Source of the DNA: JAWKWH01 sp041397625 | GTDB taxonomy: Bacteria; Pseudomonadota; Alphaproteobacteria; Rhizobiales; Rhizobiaceae | DNA: 64,000 bases | Direction of reading: 5' to 3' | Assembly: GCA_041397625.1 (NCBI GenBank) | Contig: JAWKWH010000002.1 | Span: 558,001 to 622,000 of the forward strand | Shown here: positions 1 through 8,654 of the stretch, piece by piece | How positions within the stretch are numbered: position 1 is the first letter of the stretch | Layout of the letters: every line of letters starts with the position of its first letter | Notes under the pieces: model-generated | The model's input: the letters and a program-made list of their open reading frames with translations, nothing else | Told to the model about the DNA's origin: nothing | The model's database searches: none | Program-made: the position numbers and the translations under genes

Positions 1-852
1 GATCAGGCGCTCATCTTCCGGAATGAAGGCCGAGAGCGCGTTCAGCATGGTCGTCTTGCCGGTACCGGTACCGCCAGAGATGATGGTGGTCTTGCGCGCG
101 TGCACGGCGGCGGCCAGCACCTCGGCCATCGGCTGGGTCAGCGCGCCGAACTCGATCAGCTTGTGCAGCGCAAGCTTGTCGGCGGAGAATTTGCGGATCG
201 ACACCAGCGGCCCGTCGACGCCGATCGGCCTGATGGCGGCATTGAAGCGCGAACCGTCGGCCATGCGGGCGTCGACCAGCGGCTGCGATTCGTCGACGCG
301 GCGTCCGACGGCGGCGACAATCTTGTTGATGACGCGAAGCAGATGCGCCTCGTCCTTGAAGGGTATCTCGATCTGCTGCAGCTTGCCCTTCTTTTCGACG
401 AAGCAGCTGCGGTGGCCGTTGATCAGGATGTCGGCGACGTCGGGATCGCGCATGATCGGCTCGAGCGGACCCAGACCGACCATCTCGTCGACGATGTCGT
501 CGACCAGCGCGTCGAGCTCGGCGACATTGATCGCCATGCGCTCCTCGCGCGTCTTTTCCGATACGAAATCGTGGATCTGGCGGCGCATCTCGTCGCGCGG
601 CAGCTTTTCCAGGGCGACCAGGTTGATTTCCTCGATCAGCGAGCGGTGCAGCCGCACGCGGGCGTCTGCCACCCGATCTGAGCCCTTGGATTTGGCCTTC
701 TCCGGCGCCGCCTCGGTCTCGACCGCTTCCGCCTCGCCCGCCCGTACGGAGGGGATCGTGACGGCGCTAGCTTCGGCCGCCGCCTCGTCCTTCTTTTCGT
801 CGACCGGATTGGCCCGTTTCTGCAGCGCCGAAAACCGACTCGAAATCGACAT
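1..852 (-). CDS. cpaF: Flp/Tad pilus assembly ATPase CpaF (C-terminal part outside window)
   Basis: This is the type II/IV secretion-family ATPase (TadA/CpaF) that powers Flp pilus assembly at the cytoplasmic face of the inner membrane. The 284 codons present contain the low-complexity Ala/Glu-rich N-terminus, the N-terminal domain (around DVADILINGH) and the start of the ATPase core, with Walker A GGTGTGKTT near residue 266. The start is the ATG at 852; the frame runs off the left edge, so roughly 40 percent of a usual protein of about 460-490 residues is missing, including Walker B. It lies 41 bp downstream of cpaE in the same operon. The family assignment is firm. Confidence 0.95.
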   Translation of the reverse strand, partial: MSISSRFSALQKRANPVDEKKDEAAAEASAVTIPSVRAGEAEAVETEAAPEKAKSKGSDRVADARVRLHRSLIEEINLVALEKLPRDEMRRQIHDFVSEKTREERMAINVAELDALVDDIVDEMVGLGPLEPIMRDPDVADILINGHRSCFVEKKGKLQQIEIPFKDEAHLLRVINKIVAAVGRRVDESQPLVDARMADGSRFNAAIRPIGVDGPLVSIRKFSADKLALHKLIEFGALTQPMAEVLAAAVHARKTTIISGGTGTGKTTMLNALSAFIPEDERLI

Positions 853-893
853 GACCTTACCCCGCAATTCGCCCCATGACCGGTTCGGGCCGG

Positions 894-2099
894 TCAGGAG
901 GCCTTCCTGAACAAGCCCTTGCCGATATCCAGTATCGAGTTGCGCTTCTGCACCTCGACGTCGGCTTCCTCCGGCAGGATAATCCGCTTCAGATCGTTGA
1001 TGACATTGGCGTTCGCGTCGATCTCCTGCAGCGGCACGCCGCGGTCGACCGCCTCGCGCACCAGCTTGTAGTTGTTGGAGATACCGCCAGCGAAATGCTC
1101 GCCGAGAATTTCCTCGACATCGGCCTGCTTGATGCCGTTCTCGAACATGCGCTGCTCGAACCGGTTGACGATGACGCGCGGCTTCACCTCCTTGCCGGCG
1201 GTGTCGTAGACCGCCTGGATCAGGCGCTGCGTGTGGCGTAGGCACGGCACCGTCATCTCGGCGACGATGTAGAGGTGGTTGGAACCGAGCAGCACCGTCT
1301 CAGTCCACGGAAACCAAGTGCGCGGCATGTCGATGACCACATTGTCGAAATAGGCCGATACCAGGTCGAGCATGCGCACGACGACGTCGGTGTTGAACGA
1401 GCGCATCTCGGTCGGCACCGTCGGCGCCGCCAGCACGCAAAGCCCGCTTGCGTGTTTCGACAGCATGACGTCGAGCAATTGCCGGTCGAGCCGCTCGGGC
1501 TGGTTTTCGATCTCGGCGATGTCGAAGCGCGGTTCGAGGTCGAGATATTCCGCGCACGAGCCCTGCTGGAAGTTGAGGTCGACCACGCAGGTCGATGCGC
1601 CGCGGGTCGCCGAATTATGCAACTGGAACGCGGTCTGCAGCGCCAGCGTCGTCGTGCCCACGCCGCCTGCGGCCGGCATGAAGGTGGAAATCTCCGACTC
1701 GGAGTTCTCCTCGTGCCGCTCGCCCTGCAGGGCGCGGATGCAGGAACGCACCAGATCGGCCGTGGTTACCGGCTTGGTCATGAAGTCGGCGACCTTGAGC
1801 TGCACCATGATGCGCACGGCCGCGGCGCTGAATTCCTGTGTGACGACGATCACCGGAATGCGGCCGTCGAGCCGCCGGGTGACGCGCTGCAGCGCCTCGA
1901 TTTCTTCGAGCTGCGAGGCGTCCATGTCGATGATCGCGGCGCCCGCCTCGGCCTCCTGGATCTCGCCACGCAGTTCGTTGACGTTCTTGTCGACCGTCAC
2001 CAGCTCGATCGCCTCCGACGCGCCGAACGCGGCGCGCGTGTCCTTGAGAAAGGACTTGTCGGTGGAAACGATGACGATGCGCTTGTCCTTACCCGCCAT
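894..2099 (-). CDS. cpaE: Pilus assembly protein CpaE (TadZ), ParA/MinD-like
   Basis: A 401-residue protein with two parts: an N-terminal receiver-like domain (about residues 7-125, without a clear phospho-acceptor signature) and a C-terminal MinD/ParA-like domain. In known systems CpaE/TadZ localises the Flp pilus machine at the pole. The nucleotide loop reads AAGGVGTTT, so both lysines of the deviant Walker A motif (KGGVGKTT) are absent; lysine loss is seen in other TadZ/CpaE proteins and may mean weak or no ATP hydrolysis. It sits between the small lipoprotein gene (27 bp upstream) and cpaF, all on the same strand. Confidence 0.93.
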   Translation of the reverse strand: MAGKDKRIVIVSTDKSFLKDTRAAFGASEAIELVTVDKNVNELRGEIQEAEAGAAIIDMDASQLEEIEALQRVTRRLDGRIPVIVVTQEFSAAAVRIMVQLKVADFMTKPVTTADLVRSCIRALQGERHEENSESEISTFMPAAGGVGTTTLALQTAFQLHNSATRGASTCVVDLNFQQGSCAEYLDLEPRFDIAEIENQPERLDRQLLDVMLSKHASGLCVLAAPTVPTEMRSFNTDVVVRMLDLVSAYFDNVVIDMPRTWFPWTETVLLGSNHLYIVAEMTVPCLRHTQRLIQAVYDTAGKEVKPRVIVNRFEQRMFENGIKQADVEEILGEHFAGGISNNYKLVREAVDRGVPLQEIDANANVINDLKRIILPEEADVEVQKRNSILDIGKGLFRKAS

Positions 2100-2126
2100 G
2101 GGAATCTGCCCCTTCGTCAGCCGGCG

Positions 2127-2399
2127 TCAGTTGGTTATGGCCGAGGTCGGCACGTTGCTCGCGCTGCTGTCGCCCTCTTCCGGCTTGTATTGTTCGAGGT
2201 CGGCCGGTGTCTTGATGCGGGTGTCGTCGACGCCCTCTGGCCACGGATCGACCATCTGCAGCACCGTGTTGGCTGCCTGCGCGTTGCCGGCGCCGAGCGT
2301 GATCGCCTCCGGACGCACCGTGCTGTCGGTGGCCGTGGTGCAGCCGGCGGTCGCAACCGCAAGCAGCCCGGCCAGTGCGATGTTCTTCTTGTTGTTCAT
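2127..2399 (-). CDS. Small lipoprotein in the cpaD position of the pilus operon
   Basis: A 90-residue protein starting MNNKKNIALAGLL, with a lipoprotein signal peptide and lipobox around ATAGC (Cys at about residue 20). The open frame extends nine codons further upstream, but the ATG at 2399 begins the signal peptide properly. It occupies the slot between cpaC and cpaE where CpaD, the outer-membrane lipoprotein of Tad systems, is normally encoded. At 90 residues it is less than half the usual CpaD length, and I see no CpaD core. It may be a reduced or replacement CpaD acting with the CpaC secretin. The function is inferred from position only. Confidence 0.75.
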   Translation of the reverse strand: MNNKKNIALAGLLAVATAGCTTATDSTVRPEAITLGAGNAQAANTVLQMVDPWPEGVDDTRIKTPADLEQYKPEEGDSSASNVPTSAITN

Positions 2400-2406
2400 G
2401 ACCGCC

Positions 2407-3825
2407 TCACTCGTTCCACAAATCAAGATAATGTCCGGCGCCGGTGTCGGCGGCCTGGTTGGTGATGGCCAGCGACTTGGTCCGGTTGATGCCCGAGACC
2501 TTCACCTCGTCGAGACCCTGTCCGAAATATTCCACGCCGTTTGACGGCAGCGCCTGGTCGAGCGGCGTCGCCATCTTCTTCGACGGGTCGACCGGCTTGA
2601 CCAGATAAGGCGTGATGATCACGACCAGATCGGTCTCGCGGCGCTGGAATTCCTTCGACGAGAAGAGCTGGCCCAGGATGGGCAGTTTCTTGGCGCCCGG
2701 AATGCTCTGGTCCACCTTGCCGTTCTCGGTCTGCAACAGGCCGGCGATCATGAAGCTCTGGCCGCTTTTCAGGTCGACCGAGGTCTTGGCGCGACGCACC
2801 ACGAAGCCCGGCAGCGACAGGCCGTTGACATTGATCGACGCCGAGGTGTCGACGGAGGAAACCTCCGGCGCGATGTCGAGATTGATCAGCCCGTCAGACA
2901 GCACGGTCGGCGTGAACTCCAGGCTGACGCCGAACTTCTTGTATTCGACGGTGATCTGGTTCTGGTCCTGGGCGACGGGAATCGGAAACTCGCCGCCGGC
3001 CAGGAAGCTTGCCGTCTCGCCCGAACGCGCGATCAGGTTCGGCTCGGCGAGCCGGCGGGCATGACCGCCCTGCTCCAGCGCCTTGATTACGGCTTCGATC
3101 GAGAAGTTGCTGGAGTTCAGGATGTTGATGCCGGCAGATTCCGCCGCCGAGATCGCCGTCGGGTTGAACGAGACCGTGCCGCCCGGCGCCACGTAGATGC
3201 CGCGGAGCTGAGTGCCGAGCGTCTGACCGATCTGGCGGTTGACCTCGACGAAACGCACATTGAGCTGCACCTGCTGCGACGACGAGATGCTGAGCGAGTT
3301 GATCACCTCCTCGTCGCCGGAAAAGCGCTCGGCGATCTTGGCTGCCTTGCCGGCATCCACCGCGTCCTTGGCGTTGCCCGACAGCACCAGGCGGCCATTG
3401 GCCGACGACACCTTGATGTCGTTGCCCGGAACCGCCTGGCGGATCGTCGATGCGAGCCGGTCGGTATCGAGCGTTACCTCGACGTCGATCGTGCCGACCA
3501 GCTGCTTGTTCTCGTCGAACAGCGCGATGCCCGTGGTGCCGAGTTCGTTGCCCAACACATAGAAGGACCTGTCGGTCAGCGGGTTGACATTGGCAACGTC
3601 CGGATCGCCGACAACGATCTCGTAGAACGGCACGTCCGTCTTGATCGTCTGCGGCTTGCCCTTGGCGACCTTGACCGTCGTGGCCCGTTTCGACGAAACG
3701 TGGATTACCGAGCCGGCGGCGCCGGCCTCAGACACCGCGACCGTCATAAGGCCGCCGCCCGCGACGAGACCCGCGACCATGATCGTCGCGACCCCGCTTT
3801 TCAGTGCATTCAACGCATTTTTCAT
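2407..3825 (-). CDS. cpaC: Flp pilus secretin CpaC (RcpA)
   Basis: The outer-membrane secretin forming the channel for Flp pili, 472 residues from the ATG at 3825. Visible parts are a signal peptide (to about residue 38), the pilus N domain (around TIKTDVPFYEIVVGDPDVANV), a BON-like segment, and the C-terminal secretin domain (about 200-430) with the typical PxLVxxSGxxAxFLAGGExPIP region. The longest frame starts six codons earlier at 3843, but a purine-rich GGTGGGAC stretch precedes 3825, and MKNALNALKSG is a normal signal start. It is followed by the small lipoprotein gene after 7 bp, which suggests coupled expression. Confidence 0.95.
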   Translation of the reverse strand: MKNALNALKSGVATIMVAGLVAGGGLMTVAVSEAGAAGSVIHVSSKRATTVKVAKGKPQTIKTDVPFYEIVVGDPDVANVNPLTDRSFYVLGNELGTTGIALFDENKQLVGTIDVEVTLDTDRLASTIRQAVPGNDIKVSSANGRLVLSGNAKDAVDAGKAAKIAERFSGDEEVINSLSISSSQQVQLNVRFVEVNRQIGQTLGTQLRGIYVAPGGTVSFNPTAISAAESAGINILNSSNFSIEAVIKALEQGGHARRLAEPNLIARSGETASFLAGGEFPIPVAQDQNQITVEYKKFGVSLEFTPTVLSDGLINLDIAPEVSSVDTSASINVNGLSLPGFVVRRAKTSVDLKSGQSFMIAGLLQTENGKVDQSIPGAKKLPILGQLFSSKEFQRRETDLVVIITPYLVKPVDPSKKMATPLDQALPSNGVEYFGQGLDEVKVSGINRTKSLAITNQAADTGAGHYLDLWNE

Positions 3826-3879
3826 GACGTTTGTCCCACCCATCCTTGATTTGGAGCCGCTGTCCCCGGCGGCGTTCGA

Positions 3880-4797
3880 CTATTCTTCTTCCTTTTCGCT
3901 CGCCGGCACCTTGTAGGTCTCCGGCTGCAGACCGCGCGTCACGACGATCGTCGAAAACTTCGGCTTTTCTTCCTCGACGGCCTTGAAGAAACTCGCCGCC
4001 GCCTCGACGATGCCGCCGGCGGTTGTGCCGCCGAAAGTCGACACCGTGGTCAGACCCGCGGCGGCGGAACTGGCGTCGATGGCCGAGCGCAGCGACAGCG
4101 ACAGCGATCCGATCGAACGCGCCAACGCGATCCTGCTGGCGCCCTCCGTGGACACCTCGACGGTGACCGAGCTTGCCACCTTGGGTCCGGTGTCCCGCTC
4201 GTCGGCACCCTGGTCGACGGTCAGGACCTTGACGTTCTCCAGCACCGTCTCGGTGGTGATGGTCGATCCCGACGCGTTGGCGGCGACGTTGGAGACTTCC
4301 TCGACAGAACCGGCGTCGCGCGTCAGCACGACATCAACCCGGTCGCCGGGCGTTACAAAACCGCCGACACCGGCAATCTCGTCGACGCGGATGGTCACCG
4401 CGCGCATACCGGGGGTCAAAAGATTGGACAGCGTGGCGCGACCGCCGGGGCCGGAAAGCTTGGCAATCAGCACCGGCTCGTTCTGCTCGATCGGCGACAG
4501 GACGACGCGCGACCCCTTCGCCAGGACTTCGTCGACCTTGGCAAACGCACCCTCAGGCAGGGCATCGTTCGGCCACGGGATCTCGGTGAGCTGGTCGTTG
4601 GCCACTTCCATGCCGAAACGCAGCGGCGCCTTGGCCACGACGATGGTCTTGAACTCGACCTTCGGGCCGGTGTCCACTTCGACGCGAACCTGTTGTACGG
4701 AATTGGCCTGGTTTTTCAGCCAGATATCGGCGGCAAAGATCGACACGGCGCCCATGACGGCGGCGATACCGATCATTGTGATTACCTTGCGTTTCAC
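3880..4797 (-). CDS. cpaB: Flp pilus assembly protein CpaB (RcpC)
   Basis: A 305-residue periplasmic protein with one N-terminal membrane segment (about residues 7-24) followed by SAF/CpaB domains (around VVAKAPLRFGMEVANDQL and RAVTIRVDEIAGVGGFVTPGDRVDVVLT). It is needed for secretin function in Tad systems. The start is GTG at 4797, preceded by GGGAG at 7 bp. It is the first gene of the visible cpa operon; the pilin gene and the prepilin peptidase cpaA, usually upstream, are not here because parE diverges instead. Confidence 0.93.
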   Translation of the reverse strand: MKRKVITMIGIAAVMGAVSIFAADIWLKNQANSVQQVRVEVDTGPKVEFKTIVVAKAPLRFGMEVANDQLTEIPWPNDALPEGAFAKVDEVLAKGSRVVLSPIEQNEPVLIAKLSGPGGRATLSNLLTPGMRAVTIRVDEIAGVGGFVTPGDRVDVVLTRDAGSVEEVSNVAANASGSTITTETVLENVKVLTVDQGADERDTGPKVASSVTVEVSTEGASRIALARSIGSLSLSLRSAIDASSAAAGLTTVSTFGGTTAGGIVEAAASFFKAVEEEKPKFSTIVVTRGLQPETYKVPASEKEEE

Positions 4798-5048
4798 GCC
4801 CCAGCTCCCTGCTGCCCGTCGTTTGTTTGGGCGGGAAGCTACCGGTCATTCCTAAATAAGTTGGTTTAGATCGGCGTTTGCCGGCCGCCATTCGTTCGCC
4901 ATGGTTAGCGAGCGATTACGATTGCCGGCCAATGCTTCGACAGGGCATTTACCGCGCGTTAAGCTCCGCGTCGCGATGCTCGGTCGCATCGAAACCGAAA
5001 CCATGACAATATCCGGGTGATTCGCCGCCATTTCTGGAATCCGCTCTC
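4798..5048. promoter_or_regulatory. Divergent intergenic region cpaB / parE
   Basis: About 250 bp between two outward-facing genes. Promoters for both directions must lie here or start within it. I see no convincing consensus elements or hairpin; the segment around 4850-4870 is locally AT-rich. No coding potential is seen on either strand. Confidence 0.5.
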
Positions 5049-7079
5049 GTGATTGACGACGCAACCGACCTGTTTGCCGAGCTGGACGCTCCCGCCGAAC
5101 CGAAACCGGCGCCGGCGCCCGGTGCCCGCAGGAAGGCGGCAACCGACGGCTCGGAAGGCTACAGTGCCGCCGACATCGAGGTGCTGGAAGGCCTCGAACC
5201 GGTGCGCCGACGGCCGGGCATGTATATCGGCGGCACCGACGAAAAGGCGCTGCATCACCTGTTCGCCGAGGTGATCGACAATTCGATGGACGAGGCGGTT
5301 GCCGGCCATGCGAGCTTTATCGAAGTGGAACTCGACGCCGACGGATTCCTGTCGGTTACCGACAATGGCCGTGGCATACCCGTCGACCCGCATCCGAAAT
5401 ACAAGTCGAAGTCGGCGCTGGAAGTGATCATGACGACGCTGCATGCCGGCGGCAAGTTCGATTCCAAGGTCTACGAGACCTCCGGCGGTCTGCACGGCGT
5501 CGGCGTTTCGGTTGTCAACGCGCTGTCCGACACGCTCGAAGTGGAGGTGGCGCGCGGGCGCAAGCTCTACCGGCAGACCTTCTCGCGCGGCATGCCGCAG
5601 GGCAAGCTGGAGAATCTCGGCGAGGTCCACAATCGCCGCGGCACCAAGGTGCGCTTCCATCCCGACGCCGAGATTTTCGGCGCCAAGGCACGGTTCGAGC
5701 CGGCGCGGCTCTACCGCATGGCGCGCTCGAAGGCCTATCTGTTCGGCGGCGTGGAAATCCGCTGGATCTGCGCGCCGTCGCTGATCGGCGACAAGGATGA
5801 GACGCCGGAAAAGGCGACATTCCATTTCCCCGGCGGCCTGAAGGATTTCCTCGTCGCCAGCCTCGGCAAGGAACACCAGGTCACCCGCGAGGTCTTCGCC
5901 GGCAAGAGCGACAAGCGCGGCGGCCACGGCTCGGTCGAATGGGCGGTCACCTGGTATGGCGGCGACGGCTTCCTGAACTCCTACTGCAACACCGTGCCGA
6001 CGCCTGAAGGCGGCACGCACGAGGCCGGCTTGCGTTCGGTGTTGACGCGCGGGCTGAAAGCCTACGGCGAACTGACCGGTAACAAGCGCGCTTCGATCAT
6101 CACCAATGACGATGTGATGATCAGCGCCGCCGGTATGCTCTCGGTGTTCATCCGCGAACCGGAATTTGTCGGCCAGACCAAGGACAGGCTGGCGACCGTC
6201 GAGGCAAGCCGCATCGTCGAAAGCGCCGTGCGCGACCAGTTCGACCACTGGCTCGCCGACAGCCCGCAACAGGCGACCACGCTGCTCGACTGGGTCATCG
6301 CACGTGCCGACGAGCGCGTCAGGCGCCGCCAGGAGAAGGAAGTCAACCGCAAGAGCGCGGTCAGGAAGCTGCGCCTGCCGGGCAAGCTTGCCGACTGCAC
6401 GCAGGGCGCAGCGGCGGGCGCGGAACTGTTCATCGTCGAGGGCGATTCGGCCGGCGGCTCGGCCAAGCAGGCGCGCGACCGGCAGATGCAGGCGATCCTG
6501 CCGCTGCGCGGCAAAATCCTCAACGTAGCCAGCGCCGGGCGCGAGAAGCTTTCGGCCAACCAGCAGCTTGCCGACCTGATGCAGGCGCTGGGCTGCGGCA
6601 CCGGGGCGAAGTATCGCGAGGAGGATCTGCGCTACGATCGCGTGATCATCATGACCGACGCCGATGTGGACGGCGCCCATATCGCTTCGCTGCTGATCAC
6701 CTTCTTCTACCGCGAACTGCCCGACCTCATCCGCCAGGGTCATCTCTACATGGCCGTGCCGCCGCTCTATCGCCTGACCCAGGGCGGCAAGACGCTCTAT
6801 GCGCGCGACGACGCCCATCGCGAAGAACTGCTGAAGTCGGAGTTCACCGGCCGCGGCAAGGTCGAGGTCGGCCGCTTCAAGGGCCTCGGCGAGATGCTAC
6901 CCAGGCAGCTCAAGGAAACCACCATGGATCCGGCGCGGCGCACATTGCTGCGCGTCGAGATGATCGAGGATGCCGAGGTGACCCGCTCGGCGGTGGAGTC
7001 TCTGATGGGCACGAAGCCGGAAGCACGCTTCCGCTTTATCCAGGAACGGGCCGAGTTCGCCGAGGAACTCGATATCTGA
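5049..7079 (+). CDS. parE: DNA topoisomerase IV subunit B
   Basis: A 676-residue type IIA topoisomerase ATPase subunit, partner of ParC in decatenating chromosomes. The GHKL ATPase domain is visible (EVIDNSMDEAVAGHA, DNGRGIPV, GGLHGVGVSVVNALS), then the transducer domain, then the TOPRIM domain (EGDSAGGSAKQARDRQ and the acidic MTDADVDGAHIASLL) and the C-terminal GyrB-type tail. The start is GTG at 5049 (MIDDATDLFAELDAP); no upstream ATG is in frame. ParE rather than GyrB is chosen from length and from the segment after PLRGKILNV (ASAGREKL). GyrB proteins of this group are over 800 residues. Confidence 0.95.
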   Translation: MIDDATDLFAELDAPAEPKPAPAPGARRKAATDGSEGYSAADIEVLEGLEPVRRRPGMYIGGTDEKALHHLFAEVIDNSMDEAVAGHASFIEVELDADGFLSVTDNGRGIPVDPHPKYKSKSALEVIMTTLHAGGKFDSKVYETSGGLHGVGVSVVNALSDTLEVEVARGRKLYRQTFSRGMPQGKLENLGEVHNRRGTKVRFHPDAEIFGAKARFEPARLYRMARSKAYLFGGVEIRWICAPSLIGDKDETPEKATFHFPGGLKDFLVASLGKEHQVTREVFAGKSDKRGGHGSVEWAVTWYGGDGFLNSYCNTVPTPEGGTHEAGLRSVLTRGLKAYGELTGNKRASIITNDDVMISAAGMLSVFIREPEFVGQTKDRLATVEASRIVESAVRDQFDHWLADSPQQATTLLDWVIARADERVRRRQEKEVNRKSAVRKLRLPGKLADCTQGAAAGAELFIVEGDSAGGSAKQARDRQMQAILPLRGKILNVASAGREKLSANQQLADLMQALGCGTGAKYREEDLRYDRVIIMTDADVDGAHIASLLITFFYRELPDLIRQGHLYMAVPPLYRLTQGGKTLYARDDAHREELLKSEFTGRGKVEVGRFKGLGEMLPRQLKETTMDPARRTLLRVEMIEDAEVTRSAVESLMGTKPEARFRFIQERAEFAEELDI

Positions 7080-7364
7080 CCGGCTGGCGGCGGCAGCCGC
7101 AAAACCATGCGCGGCCAGCGCGACGGGCCGGTCATTGCCGTCAATGCCGGATGGTGTTACCATCGAAGAAGAGGGCAAGTATCGACTGCCCGGCTGACCA
7201 GTAGGCGCTGAAGGTTTGTTTCTTTCCGGGAAACAATCCGAAGTTGCAGGGTTGCCGGCTCGGCGGCGATACTACAGGTGTCGAACAATAGATGACACAT
7301 CGGGGAAACGGGACGCCGAGACGAAGGCCGGCGAGCCGGCAATGCCTTGCGAAAGGACCGCAGG

Positions 7365-8636
7365 ATGCCCGATGAAGCGAAACCCGCAGAAAGCGCTGAC
7401 AAACCACCCGAAACCAAGGAAGCCCAGGCCTACAAGCCGAACTGGACCGAGCCGGTGTTCCGCTATGGCATACTGGTCGGCATGCTGTTTACCTTCGCCG
7501 GCCTGATGATCCAGAGTTTCGTACCGGCGATCCCGCAACTGTCGTCGTCCCTGCTGCTCGTCAGCGGTCTCGGCATTGTGTTCGGCGCGTTCGGCGCCAA
7601 TGCGGTGGTCAAGACCAAGGGCATTATCGTCGGCGGCGTCGCCGCGATCGCCCTGATCTTCTTCCTGGTGTTCCAGAACATCATCCAGAAGGAGATCGTC
7701 GTCCTGCGCATCAGCGGCAACGAGGACATCGACAACGTCCAACTGCTTGCCAGCGAACGGATACCCGGCTCGGACCGTGACGACTATTTCGAGTTTCGCC
7801 TGTTCCGCGACGAGATCGACGTCGCCAACCTCATCCTGTCGCTGACGCCGCCGGAGGGACCGCCCGACATCGAGTTCCACTGCATTCCCAAGAAGGCGCT
7901 GATCGAGGGCTTCGGGCGCGGCGAGCGGCTGGTCTGGCGCTTCCACCGCGACACCGAAACGCTGGAAGGCGTCGGCGGCGCCGGCGTGGTGATCGCCAAG
8001 GGCCCGTGCACAGGCACCGGACCGGTGCCGGTCGACACTCCGCCGGACGACAGGCCGGGCTTTACGCTGCTCGATTGGCCGTGGTCGATCACGCCCGCCT
8101 TCGCCGCCCCGTCCATCCCCGCAATGCTGGCCGACCTGGAATCCAACGATGTCGCCGAAAGGCGCGACGCCCGGCAGGCGCTGGCGGCCCAGGGTCTGGC
8201 GGCGGTCGAACCAATGATGCGCTACTGGGCGGCCAAGCCCGATGTCTATCGCGTTCGGCTCGGCGTTTCGGTGGCGCTGACCGAATTCCTCCGCCGCCAC
8301 AAGAACGAACGCAAGCAGGTGTCGCGGATATTGCAGGTGGTCGACCTACAGGCGCTGACGGAAGCCGCCGCCGACAAGGACCGCACGCTCAGGGTCTACG
8401 CCTCGGAGTTCCTCTACGACCTCGGCGATCCGCGCAGCATCGCGGCTGCCGACCGCGTGTTCTTCCGCAGTACCGAGAACGGTCAGTACAACCTCGCCCT
8501 CGTCGCGGTCGGCTCCGTCGGCGATGTCGCCGTGCCCGACCGTCGTGACACGGCGCGCATTCTCAATGGTTGGCGAGCGCGGGCGGCGGCGAAAACAAGG
8601 GCGCTGATCGACAAGGCGCTCGGCGGCCTGCGCTGA
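7365..8636 (+). CDS. Inner-membrane protein with HEAT-like C-terminal repeats, unknown function
   Basis: A 423-residue protein that I do not recognise as a named family. The first 30 residues are charged and cytoplasmic; three hydrophobic segments follow at about 33-55, 60-80 and 85-105. Next comes a soluble region with a cysteine pair (around EFHC and GPCTGTG), then alpha-helical repeats from about residue 245 (MLADLESNDVAERRDARQALAAQG and following) of HEAT/Armadillo type. A TTG at 7347 would extend it by six codons, but ATG 7365 has CAGG/AAAGGA upstream and a normal start. It converges on the DUF2336 gene with an 18-bp gap; both carry helical repeats. Confidence 0.8.
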   Translation: MPDEAKPAESADKPPETKEAQAYKPNWTEPVFRYGILVGMLFTFAGLMIQSFVPAIPQLSSSLLLVSGLGIVFGAFGANAVVKTKGIIVGGVAAIALIFFLVFQNIIQKEIVVLRISGNEDIDNVQLLASERIPGSDRDDYFEFRLFRDEIDVANLILSLTPPEGPPDIEFHCIPKKALIEGFGRGERLVWRFHRDTETLEGVGGAGVVIAKGPCTGTGPVPVDTPPDDRPGFTLLDWPWSITPAFAAPSIPAMLADLESNDVAERRDARQALAAQGLAAVEPMMRYWAAKPDVYRVRLGVSVALTEFLRRHKNERKQVSRILQVVDLQALTEAAADKDRTLRVYASEFLYDLGDPRSIAAADRVFFRSTENGQYNLALVAVGSVGDVAVPDRRDTARILNGWRARAAAKTRALIDKALGGLR

Positions 8637-8654
8637 TCCCGCTGGATCGACCGG

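Noticed and set aside
4959..6818. 619-residue open frame on the minus strand opposite parE
   Set aside because: It is a high-GC antisense shadow of parE; its composition is Arg/His/Ala-rich, it has no domain, and it has no ribosome site.
5049..7079. Calling this gene gyrB instead of parE
   Set aside because: The 676-residue length and the segment after PLRGKILNV fit ParE; GyrB of this group is longer.
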